DNA of 41,893 bases. It comes from an uncultured Clostridia bacterium (lineage in GTDB: Bacteria > Bacillota > Clostridia > Christensenellales > UBA3700). A model generated the notes under the pieces. The model was not told the origin of the DNA and searched no databases. It worked only from the letters and a program-made list of their open reading frames with translations. Location: assembly GCA_947177795.1 (NCBI GenBank), contig CAMWVR010000006.1, positions 1 to 41,893 of the forward strand. The letters run 5' to 3'. A program made the translations under genes and the position numbers. Positions 39,018-41,893 of the stretch are shown here, one piece after another (positions within the stretch are counted from its first letter, which is position 1; every line of letters starts with the position of its first letter).

Positions 39018-39655
39018 TGCAAAAGCCTTACTTCACGGTAGAAGAGCCTTTTGAGAATACCGTCGTGATCAGCAAGTCGAGGTTTATTACCACGCTTATG
39101 CCGATAAGGGATTATGACGATGCGATATCCAAAGTTAAGGCTATCTCAAAAAAGTACGGCGACGCAACGCACAATTGCTATGCGTTTATATCCAATCAAA
39201 GCGCAACTGAACAGCGATTCTCCGACGACGGCGAGCCGCAAGGCACTGCGGGAACGCCAATGCTCGAAGTGCTGAAAAAACGTAACGTATATATGACGTT
39301 GGCAGTCGTGACGAGGTATTTTGGCGGAATAAAGCTTGGCGCCAACGGACTCGTGGGAGCGTATTCGTCAAGCGTCGGCGAGGCTCTTGAAAAAGCCAAA
39401 ACGGTCAAGATGATATGGGCGGACGTGTTGCAAATAACCGTGTCTTACGCAATATACAAAAAAGTCGAAGAGGCTTGTGTGAGCAGAGGCGGTCAGGTCG
39501 AGAGCGTTGAATACGGCAACGACGTGAATTTGACGGTGGCAATACCTCAGCAAGTTGCAAGGGATACCGTCGCAAAAATAGTGGATATCACGCTTGACAA
39601 GGCAAAGATAGAGACCTTGAGGTCAGACTACGTCGCATTCAATGCGTCTATTTAA
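39017..39655 (+). CDS. YigZ/IMPACT (UPF0029) family protein
   Basis: This 212-residue protein has the family signature FSDDGEPQGTAGTPMLEVL and VTRYFGGIKLGANGLVGAYSSSV, with the N-terminal SKSRFITTLMPI. In eukaryotes IMPACT binds the translation regulator GCN1; in bacteria the role is unclear, although structural work on YigZ suggests nucleic-acid binding. The C-terminal part (YAIYKKVEEACVSRGG) is the usual ferredoxin-like DUF1949-type domain. The one-base overlap with tyrS supports a translation-related task. Confidence 0.88.
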   Translation: MQKPYFTVEEPFENTVVISKSRFITTLMPIRDYDDAISKVKAISKKYGDATHNCYAFISNQSATEQRFSDDGEPQGTAGTPMLEVLKKRNVYMTLAVVTRYFGGIKLGANGLVGAYSSSVGEALEKAKTVKMIWADVLQITVSYAIYKKVEEACVSRGGQVESVEYGNDVNLTVAIPQQVARDTVAKIVDITLDKAKIETLRSDYVAFNASI

Positions 39656-39672
39656 TTAAAATCAATATCAAA

Positions 39673-39688
39673 ATTCCCAAATGGGAAT
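39673..39688 (+). promoter_or_regulatory. Small hairpin before ilvE
   Basis: ATTCCC and GGGAAT pair around AAAT, directly before the GAGGTG ribosome site of ilvE. It may act as a processing or pausing site. No separate promoter for ilvE is visible in the 46-base gap. Confidence 0.4.
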
Positions 39689-39701
39689 ACGAGGTGAAAA
39701 T

Positions 39702-40757
39702 ATGAAAATTACGTTGACAACACAACCTAAGCAAAAACCCGATTCTTCAAAACTCGGTTTCGGCAAATATTTTACCGATCATATGCTTGTGATGGACTAT
39801 GAAAACGGCGCTTGGAAAGAGCCCGAAATCGTGCCTTACGCGCCCTTTGCAATAGCTCCCGCAACCAATATTTTGCATTACGCTCAAGGTATTTTCGAGG
39901 GCGCAAAAGCGTATAAAACCAAAGAGGGCAAGATCACGGTCTTCAGAATTGATGACAACTTTACCCGTATGAACAAGTCGGCGACTCGTCTTTGCATGCC
40001 GAATTTTGACGCAAAAGTCGTCAAAGACGCGCTCTTTGAACTTATCAAGTTGGAAAAAGATTGGATTCCGACCGAGCCGGGCACCGCTCTTTATATCAGA
40101 CCTACGCTCATCGCAAACGAAGAGGTATTGGGAGTTCACGCAAGTAAAAAATATAAGTTTTTTATCATACTTTCGCCGGTAGGTTCTTATTATGCTCACG
40201 GACTTCAACCCACCAAGATACTCGTCGAAGAAAATCTCGTCAGAGCTTCTATCGGCGGTACGGGCGAAGCAAAGTGTATGGGTAACTACGCAGCGTCGCT
40301 TATGGGCGGAGAGATTGCAAATTCCAAGGGCTTCGATCAAGCGCTTTGGTTGGATTCGTCCGAACATAAGTACGTCGAAGAAGTCGGATCGATGAATATG
40401 TTTTTCGTAATCGGCGACGAGGTGGTTACGCCTGCGCTTGTCGGCAGTATTCTCGACGGAATCACGAGAAGATCTTGCATAGAGGTTCTCAAGAAGTACG
40501 GTTATAAGATAAGCGAGAGAAGAATTTCAATGGATGAGATCGTCGACGCTTACGACAAGGGATTGCTCAAAGAGAGCTTTGGATCGGGCACTGCCGCCGT
40601 AATTTCTCCCGTCGGCACGATTTCTTATAAAGGCAAAGATATGCTCATCAACGGCGGAAAAATGGGCGAGATTACATCATTTCTATACGACAAAATCACG
40701 GGTATTCAGTCAGAGCGTTATCAAGACGAATTCGGCTGGGTAACGGAGATAAAATAA
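39702..40757 (+). CDS. ilvE: Branched-chain amino acid aminotransferase
   Basis: This 351-residue fold-type IV PLP enzyme transaminates valine, leucine and isoleucine. Motifs: NILHYAQGIFEGAKAY, YIRPTLIANEEVLGV, and GGTGEAKCMGNYAASL with PLP-binding Lys191; then EEVGSMNMFFV, GSILDGITRRSCIEV and ESFGSGTAAVISPV. This is the longer, eukaryote-like BCAT type common in Clostridia. ATG at 39702 has GAGGTG 5 bases upstream; an in-frame ATG at 39681 lies inside the hairpin before it and has no site. It is probably the third gene of the tyrS operon. Confidence 0.93.
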   Translation: MKITLTTQPKQKPDSSKLGFGKYFTDHMLVMDYENGAWKEPEIVPYAPFAIAPATNILHYAQGIFEGAKAYKTKEGKITVFRIDDNFTRMNKSATRLCMPNFDAKVVKDALFELIKLEKDWIPTEPGTALYIRPTLIANEEVLGVHASKKYKFFIILSPVGSYYAHGLQPTKILVEENLVRASIGGTGEAKCMGNYAASLMGGEIANSKGFDQALWLDSSEHKYVEEVGSMNMFFVIGDEVVTPALVGSILDGITRRSCIEVLKKYGYKISERRISMDEIVDAYDKGLLKESFGSGTAAVISPVGTISYKGKDMLINGGKMGEITSFLYDKITGIQSERYQDEFGWVTEIK

Positions 40758-40779
40758 TCCAACTTTAATCCGTTAATAA

Positions 40780-40812
40780 AAAAGCAAGTATGCCTGACGC
40801 ATACTTGCTTTT
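40780..40812 (+). terminator. Bidirectional terminator between ilvE and the DegV gene
   Basis: AAAAGCAAGTATGC pairs perfectly with GCATACTTGCTTTT around CTGAC; A-runs on the left and T-runs on the right serve both convergent genes. Confidence 0.9.
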
Positions 40813-40830
40813 GATTTTTGATTCTTAATT

Positions 40831-41742
40831 TTATTCTTCTTCTTTGAGTTCGTTGTCGTTTGGCTCGGCTTTTTCATTTGCCAAGAATATGACGGCTACC
40901 ATGCCAGCGCCGACGTGCGTGCCGATTACGGGGCCTACGTCGACGATCGCAGTGTTCTTAAAACCGTATTTATCTACGAGAGCCTTTTCAAGCATGAGAG
41001 CTTCGTCGTAAGCGTCGGCATGCATTACGGCAACGAGTTTCTGCTCTTCGACGGGCATCATGCGCTTGTCGAAATATTCAAGCATGGTCTTCATTGCTTT
41101 TTTGTGGGAAATCTGCTTGCTTATTGCCACCAATTTGCCCAATTTGTTGATATAAAGTATCGGTTTGATTTGCAAAGCGTCGCCGAGGAAAGCTTGAGTC
41201 TTGCTTGCTCTGCCCGTGCGGTATAGGTGTTTCATATCGTCGATAGTGAAGTATCCTGCCGTATGCAACGAGAGATATTCTGCATACTCGACAAGTTCTT
41301 CATAGCTTGCTCCGCTTTGGAGTTTTTGATCTACGTACCACACCAGAAGTCCCTGCACGAACGCTGCCGAGCGGGATTCAACGATTGTAATTTTTCTGTC
41401 GGGGTATTCCTCTTTGAGCTCTTTAGCCGCCATGCACATTTGATCGTAAGTTCCGCTGAGCGCTTTCGTAAAACCTACGTGGATGACGTCGTAGCCCTTG
41501 TCGAGAATTGGTCTAAAGAGTTCTTTGGCTTGATAGGCAGTTATCATAGACGTCTGCGGCAAGTCTTCTTTTGACTTTGCCTTGCGGCATGCGTCGTAGA
41601 ACTCTTTGGGAGACAACTTGGTCGTCGCTCCGTCGTAAGCTACGCCGTTCAAGGTATAGCCCATAGGGAATATCGTTATGTTTTCGGTAAGAAGGCTATC
41701 GGGGTAGTCGCTGGTAGCCTCTGCTGTAATCATTATTTTCAT
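40831..41742 (-). CDS. DegV-family fatty-acid-binding protein
   Basis: This 303-residue protein has the DegV plan: ITAEATSDYPDSLL at the start, then LPQTSMITAYQAKELF, VIHVGFTKALSGTYDQM, and the lower domain with KHLYRTGRASKTQAFLGDALQIKPIL and VGPVIGTHVGAGMVAVIF. DegV proteins (FakB group) bind fatty acids and can deliver them to the FakA kinase; no fakA is in the window. ATG at 41742 has AAAGGAG upstream; an ATG at 41760 overlaps poorly with any site. The acidic tail EKAEPNDNELKEEE is unusual in length but not in kind. Confidence 0.9.
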   Translation of the reverse strand: MKIMITAEATSDYPDSLLTENITIFPMGYTLNGVAYDGATTKLSPKEFYDACRKAKSKEDLPQTSMITAYQAKELFRPILDKGYDVIHVGFTKALSGTYDQMCMAAKELKEEYPDRKITIVESRSAAFVQGLLVWYVDQKLQSGASYEELVEYAEYLSLHTAGYFTIDDMKHLYRTGRASKTQAFLGDALQIKPILYINKLGKLVAISKQISHKKAMKTMLEYFDKRMMPVEEQKLVAVMHADAYDEALMLEKALVDKYGFKNTAIVDVGPVIGTHVGAGMVAVIFLANEKAEPNDNELKEEE

Positions 41743-41789
41743 ATTTTGCTCCTTTTGCATAAATGCTTTGAAGTTTTTTTATTGTATTG

Positions 41790-41818
41790 ATTATATATTT
41801 AATTTATAGATTTGTCAA
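41790..41818 (-). promoter_or_regulatory. Promoter of the DegV gene
   Basis: On the minus strand TTGACA (41813-41818) and TATAAT (41790-41795) have a 17-base spacer, a perfect match. Bases 41819-41893 show no feature. Confidence 0.85.
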
Positions 41819-41893
41819 CAACCGAACGCTTTTTGCGAAGCATAGTCGCATATGTCATAATATATTGTAATAAAATTTGCATAATATTAATAT

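Overview
The window looks like chromosome of an anaerobic, low-to-medium GC member of the Clostridia (Bacillota). This rests on strong AGGAGG-type ribosome sites, many near-consensus sigma-A promoters, and on a flavodiiron protein, an ANTAR regulator next to glnA, a DegV protein, a GGGtGRT protein, a split ferredoxin-type glutamate synthase and Gram-positive-type surface and lipoproteins. I cannot name the genus. No rRNA, tRNA, CRISPR array or transposase gene is visible. Intergenic spaces are filled with REP-like palindromic repeats that often begin exactly at a stop codon.

Layout. 1-4262: three subunits of a split glutamate synthase (amidotransferase, ferredoxin/FMN subunit, GXGXG subunit), separated by two related palindromic elements and REP clusters. 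4337-4977: a divergent pair, a small helical protein and an XRE repressor, with twin operators between them. 5088-13857: a tight operon glnA, ANTAR regulator, carA, carB fused to dapF, pyrG, which joins glutamine synthesis to its consumption for carbamoyl phosphate and CTP. 13909-16342: a SLOG/TIGR00725 protein, flavodiiron protein FprA and a tiny XRE regulator with an operator array. 16381-18210 (minus strand): an IscU/NifU-like scaffold and a GGGtGRT protein. 18338-23535: giant membrane protein 1. 23660-24349: a lipoprotein. 24608-27554 (minus strand): an AT-rich two-gene island with a RecQ-like helicase carrying a nuclease-like C-terminus and an unknown partner, a candidate defence module. 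27646-30726: metY, cysK and an Rrf2 regulator, with paired operators and a 19-codon leader peptide ending in Cys. 30767-37344: giant membrane protein 2. 37738-40812: tyrS, a YigZ/IMPACT protein and a branched-chain aminotransferase. 40831-41818 (minus strand): a DegV protein.

The most unusual items are: (1) two giant paralogous proteins with different extracellular parts but the same three-helix anchor and a roughly 400-residue probable cytoplasmic tail, each preceded by the same 123-bp element with 27-bp inverted ends; (2) the helicase/nuclease pair in its AT-rich island; (3) a CarB-DapF fusion whose junction still holds a Shine-Dalgarno-like sequence and an ATT where the dapF ATG would stand; (4) a cysteine-ended leader peptide behind Rrf2-type operators. 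All functions are inferred from sequence recognition without any database search.
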